A DNA stretch of 64,000 nt, from assembly GCA_018136815.1 (NCBI GenBank), contig CM030936.1, positions 4,044,474-4,108,473 of the forward strand, read 5' to 3'. Of the stretch, positions 31,875 to 42,606 are shown piece by piece (position 1 is the stretch's first letter; every line of letters begins with the position of its first letter). The notes beneath the pieces were generated by a model. That model searched no databases and was not told the DNA's origin. It was given only the letters and a program-made list of their open reading frames with translations. This stretch comes from Isochrysis galbana (lineage: Eukaryota > Haptophyta > Isochrysidales > Isochrysidaceae). The translations under genes were made by a program, and so were the position numbers.

Positions 31875-33819
31875 TCAAGAGCTGGCCCGCTTATTGTCCT
31901 CAAGCACTCCGAGGCCTCGCTCAGCAGCGTCGGCGAGCTTCTCAAAATACAAATTGACTGCTGTCTCGAGCTCCTCACGTGTGGGCGGCACGGCGGCGCC
32001 ATTACTGGGCGTGATAGCACCACCATGGGGACCAGCCGCGCCTGACGAATGCGAGCCCTGTTGGCCGCAAGGAGGGCGCGCCAAAAGTGAGTGAGATGCA
32101 TCTTGCGCATCATTGCTTGGCTCTTCACCATTCTCCTCTCCGCATCACCACCTCCCACAAGGCCATTACATCGGCGTAGGACCAAGCCGATGTACCCAAG
32201 TGGTCGCAACGGTTCTATGCTTCCAGTGAGGCCCAGGCTCCGCCCCATGCACGCTTCGGGCCTGAGGTTCGGGTGAGGCCTCACAATGGGCTGCGCCATC
32301 ACAGATGGGTATGGTTGGGCGCCATTGACTTGTCCCTGAAGGTTGCCGTGAGTGGTACTAGTAGATGGATACTGGTAGCCTGTGGGATAGACCTGCGACT
32401 AGATACGTACGGTGGTGATCGAGAGGTAGTGAGAGCAAGGGCTCCAACGACTCGAATCCGGTGCGCGACACATCGCGACACATACATTCATCTCGAGCTG
32501 AACACAGCGATTCGGGACTCATAGCCACCCGCCCACCCGCTTATCCCGCGAAAGCGGCATGCTTACCACAGACCGCGCTGCCGCCTCGTCCGTCCTGGCG
32601 CGTTTGATCTCCTCTACGCCCTCGCGAACCAGCTCGACGGGCACCGCCCTCTTGTCGGACGGTGCTGTGCCGATGTCGAGAAGAGACATGAGCTGGTTTT
32701 GCAGAATACCGGTGGCTCCGTCGGAGCGAGTCACGCGAGGGGCAAGGCGAGGGGGCGAAGGCGGCCGCGAAGTGGAGCGTGAGGGCGGTCGCGTGTTTGT
32801 TCGGGAGATGTTGCGGGAGCTGCCGCCTCGTCCACGTGGAGAATTTGAGACAGCGGGGCCCGAGATTGGCGTGCCGTCCTCAAGGCGGGAAGAACTAGAC
32901 TGGATTGTCTGCGGAAGTGAGGGATGTCGGGGGGACAAGAGCATAACTGATCGAAGAAGTGTGCACGTGAGCCGGGACGTACGACGCAAAAGAGGCTGGC
33001 GAGGGTGATGCACACCGGAATGGCCGCGGCTGCCTGTATCGGCAAGTTGGAGAGCATCAGCTGGGTCAAGCGGACCGTGTCGAACCTCTGCTGGAACTCC
33101 TCACGCTGCGCTGAGTCGACTTCATGCTCGAGTCGCGTAAGTTCCTGCGATGCAGAAACCCGGACTCAACCGGCTTCATGCGCCCCCACTCTCGACGTAC
33201 CGCTCACTCCAGAACTCCTAACCTTGGTCGATGCTTGAATGAGGGGCGAAATTGGCAGCTGGGGAGGCTGCTGAGGCGGAGCAGGCCCATCCTCCTGAGG
33301 CAGAACGTGCCGCAGCATCCCTCCACCTTATGCGCACCTGAGCGAGCGCTCGCAACCTGTTGCGCTCCAGATCGAGCATGCCGCGCAGGTCCTCCACCTC
33401 GCCCTCTCGTTCTGGCGCTTGGTACGCGGTGAGTGCGTTTGAGGGGACAGTACCCTTCTTTCGCACAATTAACTTGAGCTTCTCCGGGTGCCCACGCTGG
33501 AAGTTTGGGTGACTCCATGAGCCGGTGCCAACCTTGTGGAAGTCGTAGGCGTTGAGCGCACGAACCTGAGGCGGTCGTGTGGATTAAGGGCGGCCTCAAA
33601 CTGCAGCCTGCAGGTCCCGCACCGAGCGTTCACACATAAAATGGCGCGAGGGCAGCTAGGAGCGCCAGTTGCACGCCACGCACCCACGACGAGTACTGTG
33701 AACGGCGGAAATACTTTGGCAGCACATGGCTAGCGAGGCGCTCGGGGTTAGTGATGACAATCGTAGTACCATCCCCGTTCCATCCGATGTGCTCGTGCCC
33801 TGCATTCACCATCTCCCAT
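31875..33819 (-). CDS. Heat-shock transcription factor (HSF), five recognisable exons, first exon not found
   Basis: Minus-strand exons are 33819-33684, 33565-33338, 33144-32983, 32908-32567 and 32057-31875; phases agree and borders are GT-AG (donors GTGCGT, GTGCGC, GTACGT and GTAAGC). The first two encode an HSF DNA-binding domain: WEMVNAGHEHIGWNGDGT, then NPERLASHVLPKYFRRSQYS, joined at SSW|VRALNAYDFHKV, then SWSHPNFQRGHPEKLKLIVR-KK. A continuous heptad region follows (LRGMLDLERNRLRALAQ|ELTRLEHEVDSAQREEF), the HR-A/B trimerisation part, then a hydrophobic stretch, a serine/proline-rich exon and a last exon ending TREELETAVNLYFEKLADAA...RASS. HSFs bind nGAAn repeats as trimers and switch on chaperone genes. 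The N-terminal residues before WEMV must come from an upstream exon; PPTPFIGY near 33950 is a candidate, but its splice does not phase cleanly. Confidence 0.85.
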
Positions 33820-34457
33820 CTGATGTGGCACAGGCCGCCAGGCAAGGGTCGGCAGAAGGGGCGGCGATAGCATGGGTTGCGCACTATGTGAGCATGCACA
33901 TGCCGAGGGTAAGGGAGAAACGGTGAAGGGAAACGTAGCCGATGAATGGGGTGGGTGGGTTGAGGAGGGTAGAAGGGCCTTTCTTGGCGATGCGCCAAAA
34001 CGACCCGATTTTCCGCCCGTCCCCTCCCCTGGGCGACTTGCTGCCCGTGCCTACGGTGGTTGCGTGTGTTTGGGAGGGGGCGGGGGGGGGGGGGGGGCAA
34101 CGGCGCTCTTCTTCCCCTCTCCTCAATACGATGCGAAGGCTGATGAGGGCAGCAGAGGAGCCGTTTCCCCGGTGCCCACCCTCTCACTCTTCACCTCCTT
34201 CTCTCACTCTTCACCTCCTTCTCTCGCAGTTCCCTCAGCCGAGAAGAGGGGAATAGGTGGGAGGGGGGGGGGGAGGGAGGGGCAGGAGGACGAAGAAGGA
34301 AAAGAGGGGCAGGTGGGGAGGGGAGTGGAGAGCGGGAAAGGAAGGGGAAAGGAAAGCTGGACCGCGAACGAGAGCGAGAGCGAGAGCGAGGGAGGGCGAG
34401 GGAGAACGAGAGCGAGGGAGCGAGGGAGCGGGATTGGGAGCGGGACGAAGGGAGGTC
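33820..34457. other. HSF 5' flank or first-exon region, then purine-rich DNA
   Basis: The minus strand at about 33930-34100 carries a possible HSF first-exon end (GPSTLLNPPTPFIGY) without an in-frame ATG. From 34255 the plus strand becomes almost pure purine. Confidence 0.4.
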
Positions 34458-34724
34458 GAGGGAGGGAGGAGAGGGAGGAGGGAGGGGAGGGAGGGACAGC
34501 GGAGAAGAGGAAGAAGAGGAAGAGGAAGAGGGAGGGAGGGAGGCGGAGGAAGAGAGGGGGGAGGGGGAGGGCGATGGGCAGGACGGCAGGCGACCAAGCG
34601 CCATCCCTCCCCCAACCCCCCCGCCCCCTCCCTCCCTCCCTCCCTCCCTCCCTCTTCCTCTTCCTCTTCTTCCTCTTCTCCGCTGTCCCTCCCTCCCCTC
34701 CCTCCTCCCTCTCCTCCCTCCCTC
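34458..34724. repeat. Perfect 86-bp inverted repeat with a 95-bp spacer
   Basis: Left arm 34458-34543 (purine strand, containing GGGACAGCGGAGAAGAGG) is the exact reverse complement of right arm 34639-34724. The spacer (34544-34638) is itself partly self-complementary: GGGGGAGGGCGATGG faces CCATCCCTCCCCCAA. Transcription would give a long hairpin. Confidence 0.9.
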
Positions 34725-35423
34725 TCCCTCTCTCTCTGCGCCGAGCGCGAGGGTGGCGCTGTGGGATGTCAGAAGCCGCACTCACGTCCACGAGATGAAG
34801 TCTGAGGCGCCATGGAGCGCGGGGCGGCGCTGGAATGGCGCGAGCTCGGGCGGCTCGGCCATCGGCGGCCCGCCTCGCCCGCTCGCTCGCGGTCTTCTTC
34901 TCTCTCTAGCCACGACGGTTTCTTTATCTATTCTGACGATGACCCTCACCCTCTCTCGCTTTCCCCTCCCTCTCTCTCCTCTCTCCTCTCTCCTCGCTCT
35001 TCTCCACAGCCGCGCCACCCTTCAACACACAGCGTATACTTAAGACCGGCAGCTCTCCCTTCTCTTTCTCCAAGGGGGCTCTCCCTCTCTCCCTCCCTCT
35101 CTCTCCCTCTCTCTCTCTCGCCTTCTCGCGCGCGACGTCTGCGCGGTATCATGCGGACGGAGGATTCAATTACTTCAGAAGAGGGCCCCTCAAGTCTTCT
35201 CTCCTCCTCATCAGCACTTCTTGGCGCTGCTCACTACTGACTCTCTCTCTCCCCCCCCCCCCCTTCTCTCTCTCTCTCTCTCTCCCCCTTCTCTCGCTCC
35301 GCCTCGAGCGCGGGCTCCTCCATCACGTCAAACTCTTCTCCCTTCTGAGCCGTGAGAGAGATCTCTCCTGCGGCTGTGAACCCATTCAATCGATCGAGGT
35401 CCCTTCCCCTCCGCGCTGAGAGG

Positions 35424-35464
<41 letters not shown>

Positions 35465-35699
35465 AGCAGCCACGCGCCCTCTCCTCCCAGACTCCGGACT
35501 CTCTCTCTCTCCCTCCCTCTCTCTCTCCTCTCCCCCCCCCAGGGACGCAAAGCTTTGTCTCTCAAGAGGGAATAGAGAGAGAAGAGAGAGGGGAGAGTAG
35601 AGAGAGAGGGGGGGGTGGGGGGAGGCGGGGGGGGGGGACAGAGAGGGGGGAGAGAAGGGACGGCAGGTGGCCGCCGCTGTGTGGGCGGGCCAGCTCCCG

Positions 35700-35788
<89 letters not shown>

Positions 35789-36232
35789 GGGAGAGGGGGC
35801 GGGGCAGCTGTTCCCATTCACAGCCTCCCCGCCGCGTCTCCTCCATCTATCCACCCACCGAAAGAGACGGAGAGAGAGAGACCCCCCCCCACCCCACCCC
35901 CCCACCCACCCGCCCCCACGCGTCTCTCTCGTCGTCGAGAGAGGAGCAAAAACAAAACTCACCCCTTCCTTCCACTCCCTCTCTCTCCCTCCGAAGAGGA
36001 GCGAAACCCCCGAGAAGAGAGCGGCTCCCGCGCCCTCTCTCCTCTCGCTCCCCCTCTCATCTCTCTCTTCCCCCCCCACCGGTCCCCCTTCCCCTCCCGA
36101 CCGTGGCTTTCTCTCTCCCTCCCTCCCTCTCTCACACACACATACACACACGCGCGCGCGCGCACACACACACGCACGCACACGCACACGCACACGCACA
36201 CGCACACGCACACGCACACGCACACGCACACA

Positions 36233-36305
<73 letters not shown>

Positions 36306-36310
36306 GAGGC
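34725..36310. repeat. Low-complexity block: (CT)n, (GA)n, (CACACG)n
   Basis: Pyrimidine-rich DNA (34725-35340) is followed by (GA)n tracts (35424-35460, 35701-35786 and 36250-36303), C runs, and a CA/CG-type tract including CACACG repeats (36133-36250). All long open frames here are products of the repeats. It lies immediately upstream of the SUMO protease gene. Confidence 0.8.
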
Positions 36311-36380
36311 TTCACAGCGCTCCACAGAGCAGAGACCCTAGCCTCCCCGCTCGGCTCCCTCCATCCGACGAGCCGAGCGC

Positions 36381-39300
36381 ATGACAGCGAGCAAGCAGCC
36401 AGCGCAAGCGCGGGTCGTCATCTCGCTGATCGACTCAGACGAGGAGGACGAGTCCCGACCGGTGAAGAAAGAGTGCGTGAAGCGGAGGTCCAGGCGCATC
36501 AGCGCGCATCAGCAGAAGCCCGATGATGAGGTCATGCTCACCTGGAGCATGGGTGGGGCGGACGCCGGATTCAAGGCGAGCGACAAGTTCAACATCACCT
36601 GGGGCGACTTCCGGCGGCTCAGCCTACCCGATGGACGGCGCGGCGCGGAACAGCTGCTGCTCAACGACACAATTGTGGACTGGTACCTCAAGTACGTCGA
36701 GCTGCACGTGCTGGGGGGGGGGTCTCCAGAACGCGAGCGCCAGCGGATGCGCACGCACATCTTCTCCAGCTTCTTCCTAAAGCGACTGCGTGGTGCTCTC
36801 GAGCAAAAGGACCCGTCGAAGCGGGAGATGCAGCTCGCATCCCTACTCAAGTGGGTGCAGGTGCGACAACCAACATGCCAGTCGCCCAGCTGCGTGGATC
36901 GGCTAGGCCGGTACCCAATCCTTCAGCCCCAGCGCTTTGGGCCAGTGCTTAGGCCAACCGGTAACATCCCGCCCCTCCTCCATGTCCTCCGCCTACATCG
37001 CCCTCACCGGCAGCACGTCGACCTCTTCGAAAAGGACCTTCTCATTGTCCCCGTCCACGAGGCACGCCTCGGAGGTCACTGGTCTCTCGCCGTCATTTGC
37101 TTCTCCGGTCTCGTCGTGCAGAACGGCTTGGAGCAGGCCAAGCACACAACAAACGGGACCGCCGAAGGCTGCCCCCAGCTGCCGGCGCGAGCACACGTCG
37201 AACAGGAGACGTCACGGGATGATGCTCTTATGGCAGACCAAACTACGGAGGCGGATACTGCGTCGAGTATACAAGCTGCCGAGGCCGGGGGCAGTGAGGC
37301 AATACCGCTGGTGGTAGCGTCCAAGGAGGAGGGGGCAGACTCGTCCAAGGCACCCACTGCCAAGGTTGCATCAAAGGCAGAAGCTACCGCTGATACCACA
37401 GCAGGGTTCGCGGCGGACGACGCTCCGAATCTGGTGCGGCACACAGGCGAGTCCGCACCGGTCCATGATGCATCTTGTGGTGCGCCTCACAACACGGAAG
37501 GGGCAGCCTCGTCCGATACGCTCACCGAGGTTGCCAAGGCCGCAAGACAGTCAACACTGGTGGGTTGCCGAACCTCTAGAGGGAGCGTGGAGAGCGCCAC
37601 GGATCTGGAGAAGCGCCCGGCTAGGCCGATGCCAGCTCAAGACGATGCTGGGGGTGCGCTGCCCGTCGAGGACGATGAAGCGGGCCGCTCGTACACAGCG
37701 CAAGGCTCAAGTCAGGAGGAGGAGGCTGCAAGTTCTGCAGGTTCGTGTGCGAGCCATAGAGCTCCATGTATCCTCTTTTTCGATTCATTTCTCCAGCAAT
37801 CCAACTCCAAGGCGCTCTTCGGTCACCTGCGCGCGTTCCTCGACGTGTACTGGGAGGATTACAGGAAGCGGCGAGGCATACCATTGACACCACCGGTGAG
37901 ATGATAGGCACAATTATAGGGCACGGGGCAAGGCAAGTAGTGTCTGACCGCCATGATGGAACGGAGCTGTGCCTTTGGATGGAGAGTACCGCGATTTGTC
38001 TAGTGCATGCGAATGCTGGGCCATGTCTACCACTCCTCTCGCGCTATTGCTGTCCTCAACCTCCGCGCTCGACTTTTCTGGCGAGCTCACGAGGTCAAAC
38101 CTTCTCCGTGTGGTGCAGTTGCCCTTTGATGTCGTCCCAACAGTACTCTTCCCTTTCCAACGCTTTCCGGCAGGTGGCTGGCGTGCCTCCGCCACGCAAG
38201 ACGCTACCCCGCCGCCCACCAAACCGTGTGGCTACGAGCGCAGCCGCAGGCGCTCGCGCAACCGAGCCGCAAGCTGATGATGCGGGCGCTACGACTCGAC
38301 CTCAACGAGCCACGGCTGCGAAACGCAGGGCCTCGGCAATCGGCGATGGTTTCGACAAGGAGCAACTCAAGAAAGCGATTGCGCTCTCTCTCGGGGAAGG
38401 AAAAAGGACAGAGCAAGACGAGCGTAGAGACGGCTGGTCACTGCGTCCAGCTGCTCGTCGGGTGTCCGCCGCACCTGCTTTCAGCACTGTAGAGTCAGCG
38501 AAAACAGTGGGAGAGCACCGACCGAGGAGGCAGGTGCCACTCGCGTCGCCAATCGGCGATGGTTTCGACGAGGAGCAACTCAAGAAAGCGATTGCGCTCT
38601 CTCTCCGGGAAGGAGAGCGGACGGAGCAGGACGAGCGTAGAGACCGCCCGTCTGTGCGTGCAACTTCCCCTCGGGTGTCCGCCGCAGCTTCTTTCGGCAC
38701 GGTCGAGCCAGTGAAAAGAGTGGGAGAGCGTCGATCGAGGAGGCAGGCGGCACTCACTGCACCGGACTACCGCGATAGTACTGGTTGTGAGGCGGAGGAG
38801 GAAGAGCTGAATCACGAGCAAGCAGTCAGGTCAGCTAGGCGGCGGAGCCCTCGGGATGAAGCGATGAGGGCAGTGAAGGGGGATGTCGAGATCCGGCACG
38901 GGCGTGAGGAGCTTTCCAGAGATCTCGATCATCCGTCTCACGTTGCCGATGAGTCTGGTGAGGAGGCCGAGCGTTCGAGCCTCACAAAGTTGGGTTTAAC
39001 ACGCGTCTCAGATGCTGCAGGTGCTAGCGCTGGCGCTCTCTCTTTACGTGTGGAGCACGACGATGGGGCTCATTTGACGAGGCACAGCGGTTTAAGCCTG
39101 ATTGGGGATGACGTGGATGTGGCATCGGATGCAACAGAAGACGAGGCGACGGTAGTAGGCATGGAAGTTCCGGTGGGCATGGAGGCTAAGGTACTGCATG
39201 CTCTAGTTATGAGTGCTCAAAGCTCTGCGGTGCAAGCCATGCGTTTTGAGGAGACCCAAAGCACAAAGGTTGAGTTGGCCGATGGCCATTCAGGAGAGAT

Positions 39301-40073
39301 GACTCGAGACGAGGGAACGCCGGGGACACGCCAAATCTCGCTCGGTCTCGTGATGCCGCATGACGATGCTACAGAGACTATGTGCGATCCTCCTGCGCAA
39401 AAGGCTCCAAACGAGCCAGGGGATGTAATCAAGCACACGGAAACTAGCGCCCCGTGTGATCTCTTGCCCAATCACATGGCAGGATTCGAGGATGACTCAC
39501 CTACTTCCGCTGACGCTGACATGGATCAGAGGCACCCTCTCGCTGAATCGTGCAATTCTGCCTATGGGCACGTCGCCCCTAGTGCGGATCTTGACGCGAA
39601 GTCGGAGGCCGTGGCCACCGAACGAAGCTCCGGTCGCCAGCTCGAAGAGGAAAGGACCAAGCAACGCACACGTCGCCGGAGCTCTCCCAAGAACGACTCG
39701 CCAGCGCCGCAGCTTCCAGTGGCCCATCGTTGGTTTACCCCCAAGTCGCTGCCCCACATCTTCTGCTTGAGCGCACCTCAACAGAAGAACGAGTACGATT
39801 GCGGTGTCTACATGCTCGAGTTTGTCGAGGTGCGGACCCTGCCATGTGCGACAAGTCCCTTGTAGATGCCGGGCGCCCAACCATGTACTAACCTCCCTTT
39901 CCCCCTTCCCTCAGCGCCTGGCGACCATGGAATGCCTGCCATCGTTCGAGACAACTGGTGGCCTCGTGGACGCTTTCCCACGAGACATGTTGACAGCTGA
40001 GGACATCTCGCAAAAACGTATCACAATGCGTGAGGTGCTAGAAGGCTATGCTGATACCGCCGCCGCTCCTTAG
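36381..40073 (+). CDS. Ulp2/SENP6-7-like SUMO protease with SIM and two UIM motifs, four exons
   Basis: Exons 36381-36860, 37014-37895, 38174-39829 and 39915-40073 are all phase 0 and give 1058 residues. The C48 peptidase domain is split by two inserts. LLLNDTIVDWYLKYVE is followed by FSSFFLKRL, KWVQ|HVDLFEKDLLIVPVHE, GGHWSLAVICF (His182), ILFFDSF (Asp417) and APQQKNEYDCGVYMLEF (Gln990 or 991, Cys997), and the end resembles other Ulps. Ulp2/SENP6-7 enzymes trim poly-SUMO chains in the nucleus and also carry inserts. Residues 12-24 (VVISLIDSDEEDE) form a textbook SUMO-interacting motif. Between Asp and Cys lie two copies of a 71-residue unit, each with a ubiquitin-interacting motif (DKEQLKKAIALSLGEG at 515, DEEQLKKAIALSLREG at 586). 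The protein may act on mixed SUMO-ubiquitin chains; that is inference. Confidence 0.88.
38300..38760 (+). repeat. 213-bp coding tandem duplication carrying the UIM motif
   Basis: Within the third exon of the SUMO protease, the DNA around GGCGATGGTTTCGACAAGGA (38342) recurs 213 bp later around GGCGATGGTTTCGACGAGGA (38555). Both are followed by AGCAACTCAAGAAAGCGATT, then GACGAGCGTAGAGAC and a valine/serine-rich spacer. The period is 71 codons, so the frame is kept. Confidence 0.85.
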
Positions 40074-40530
40074 TGAATCTCCACTACCACAGCCTCTGAA
40101 GTCTATGCTCATCTCCGCCACCAGCGCCTCCTAAGTCGGATCGGTGGTCGACTTCGATGACTATGGCGAGAAGGCAGAAGCTCAATCGACTTGTGGACGC
40201 GGATTTGCGTCCACCGACCAGGCGCTTAATGACCGTGTAGCAATTTCTCATGAAGAACTCGCACGAATGCATCACATGCACTACAAAGGCTATCTGATCT
40301 CTGCCCATGGACTTGGGGTTGCGCGAGCACTCGAGCAGCACAAGGGGAAGGGCGGCCGCCGTGGTGCACCGACAAAAGAAACAAGTTTGTTTATAGAATA
40401 TTGTTTGCGCGGCGGAGGCGAAAAGTAAACGCGATAGGAAAGTAAAAAATTGGCTATGCGCGCTATTCCTATCCCCGGCGAGGTCCCCACACCTGCTCTC
40501 GCCTCCACTTACTGCCATCGGCCCTTATAC
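40074..40530. other. Intergenic spacer
   Basis: A plus-strand open stretch (40144-40428) lacks an ATG, and a minus-strand one (40084-40518) has no recognisable domain. I do not call a gene. Confidence 0.35.
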
Positions 40531-40775
40531 AACTAAGTTTATACTTGGTTGCGATGGAGCGCGCCGCTGCGACTCCCCTCTCCTTCGGGCCCCCCCCTGA
40601 GGGCGCCCCCCAAGTACTCATGGCGTTGTCGCTGGCGAAGCGACCGAGTCCTCCAGCCGAGGCCGAACAGGTGAGAGCGCGATCGCCGTCGCGCCACACG
40701 GCCCGTGGCCCCGGCCACACCATCCCCAGCAGCCATGCGGGCCCCCCCCATGGGGGGCTGCAGACTGCAGGCCTC
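40531..40775 (+). mobile_element. 5' head fragment of the LINE-like element
   Basis: Starts AACTAAGTTTATACTTGGTT and continues with a frame matching the LINE ORF start (MERAAATPLSFGPPPEGAP, then AKRPSPPAEAEQVRA), including a shared GGGGGGCTGCAGACTGC segment. Similarity ends near 40775, so only about 245 bp of the head is present. Confidence 0.8.
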
Positions 40776-42606
40776 ACCGGGAACACAACAGCAGGGGCTC
40801 GGCTGAGCCCCAGCCTCCACTGCCCCCTGAGCCGCCTGGCTGGCCTTCTGGCTTCTGGCTGGGAGCCCCCTCAGGCCCTCAGGACCCCTAAGAGTAGGTC
40901 ATGGCGCGCGCCATGGATGGGCATGCGCCGCAGGAGAGGGCGACGGCGAAGAGAGAGTGGAGGGAAGGAGAGCGGAACTCGTCAGTCCCCGGTCCCCGGA
41001 CCGGCGGACCGGGGATTCACCGAGAACCGCGACCCGTTTACATTAGTAGACGGGCGGAGTGAGAGGCTGGCGACAGGCGGAAGAACGGAGGGAGCGGCGC
41101 AAGTTCGCCCAGGGATGCCCTCTCAAAGTATGGTGTATGGTTCCCCGGGCGCCGTCGCTTATTCTTTATTCTGCGGAGAAATACTCGGGCAGGCTCGCCA
41201 GCCCCAAGGGCCTCTCACTCTCGACGGGACGACTGCAAAGGCTCGCTCCCCCCCCCCCCTGAAGGCGATCGGGTGGATGCACCCAGTGCGCTCGCTCGAC
41301 GTCGAGTGCAGTGCGGACTCGGTGGGGCCAACGCAGCTGGCCCTCCGCCCTCCGCTTCATCTTCGGAAACGTAATGCTGGCCGCTTTGTTGGTCACGGTT
41401 GGGGCGCACACCGACACGGTGGCGCGCCTCTTTGCACCTTCCGTAGGATGAAGGGGGGGGGCGGTCACCACACCCTCCGTCACGCGCGCTCACGCTCTAC
41501 CTGTAAAGAATTTGCGGTCGCGCCCGTGGGGGTGGGGGTACCAAATGAGGGCATTCGACTTAAGCTGGAAGTCGGTGGCAAGGTCGGGCGAGGGCGAATT
41601 CTACGAGGGGCGGGTCGGGGTGGTCAGGGCGTGTACGCGTGTGGCCTAGGGGGCCGTATGCGCGCACTACGAGGTGCGCTGAGGGCTGCGCAGATGACGC
41701 CTTGCCTTCAGCAGGCAGCAGGCAGGCGATCAATCTCGGGCATCTCGGGCGGCCGACGAGAGGGACGGATCACTAAGGACTAAGGACCTTATTAGTAAAG
41801 AATCCGGTGTGATAAATACTCCGTCTCAAAATACTTATATCACTCCCGCGGCGGGCGCCGCGGTTCTTTACCGGTAGAGCCCCAGAGCGTGTGCAAGGGA
41901 CAAGGGAGGGGCGAGGGAGAATCGCACCATTTTCTGGCGAAGACTTTCGTGGCGGTAGGTGGGGCCCCTGGCCGTTTGCTGTTGTTGTTGTGGGCTTTGG
42001 AGTTGAAATTGGTCAAAAATTGTCACCCCCCCATATTACATATTAGTAGTTAAAAGGCCCTGTTTGACCGCCCTACCCTACCGGGTCTCCCCCCTTGTGG
42101 CATGCTATTGTCAACAGCATCATGGCGCCCGCCCAAAGGCCATGGCGGTAGCAAGCAAAGGAATTAGGGGCGCGGTGGCTTGTGCTCCGTGAGCTGTTGA
42201 ACATGCGCTGCTCATCGCACGCAACGCATCCAGGATACTCACGGCCACTCGCTCCAGCAAACTTCAGCTCACTCCTCGTCAAAGCCCAGCAACGGGCATG
42301 CAGCCCACTAGCCAACTAACGCCAAGTGAGAGAAGTGGAAGATCCGCCACCGCCTCCAGCTCACACCCATCCATGCACCGGCGGCATACCGCGGTGGCGC
42401 GGCGCCAAGACGAGCCAACTCCTCCAGAACCTGTGCGAGGCACGATATGTGCACTTATGGAGGCCACGACGAGCCCCGCTAGGATCTGGGCAAGGCGCCA
42501 ACATAGGCAAGGTGGTTGGTTCATCATGAGCTGAGCCGTGAAGCATGCGAGCTTGCTGCCGCATGCCGACGTGGGGGCCGAGCGAGCTGTTCCGGCCGGC
42601 AGTTCA
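40776..42606. other. GC-rich repeat blocks and spacer
   Basis: At 40790-40930 is an inverted copy of the GC-rich block seen at 26279 and 52270. The long plus-strand open frame to 41783 continues from the LINE head through unrelated sequence and is probably fortuitous. At 41818-41842 ACTCCGTCTCAAAATACTTA resembles the terminal sequence of plant Stowaway MITEs. At 42008-42085 a motif shared with 54805-54870 occurs (GGTCAAAAAT, then CCCCCC.ATATTA and GACCGCCCTA). Confidence 0.45.

Noticed and set aside
31604..32302. 232-codon minus ORF
   Set aside because: It overlaps the HSF last exon in another frame; the HSF frame has better support from splicing and phase.
33872..34798. 308-codon plus ORF
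   Set aside because: Lies in purine-rich DNA and the inverted repeat; the product is R/G/E low-complexity.
35234..36325. 363-codon minus ORF and several plus ORFs in the GA/CT block
   Set aside because: They consist of simple repeats (SLSLSL, CVCVCV, ERERER) and have no coding signature.
40545..41783. 412-codon plus-strand ORF
   Set aside because: Only the first 80 codons match the LINE head; the rest is GC-rich repeat and unrelated sequence with no domain.
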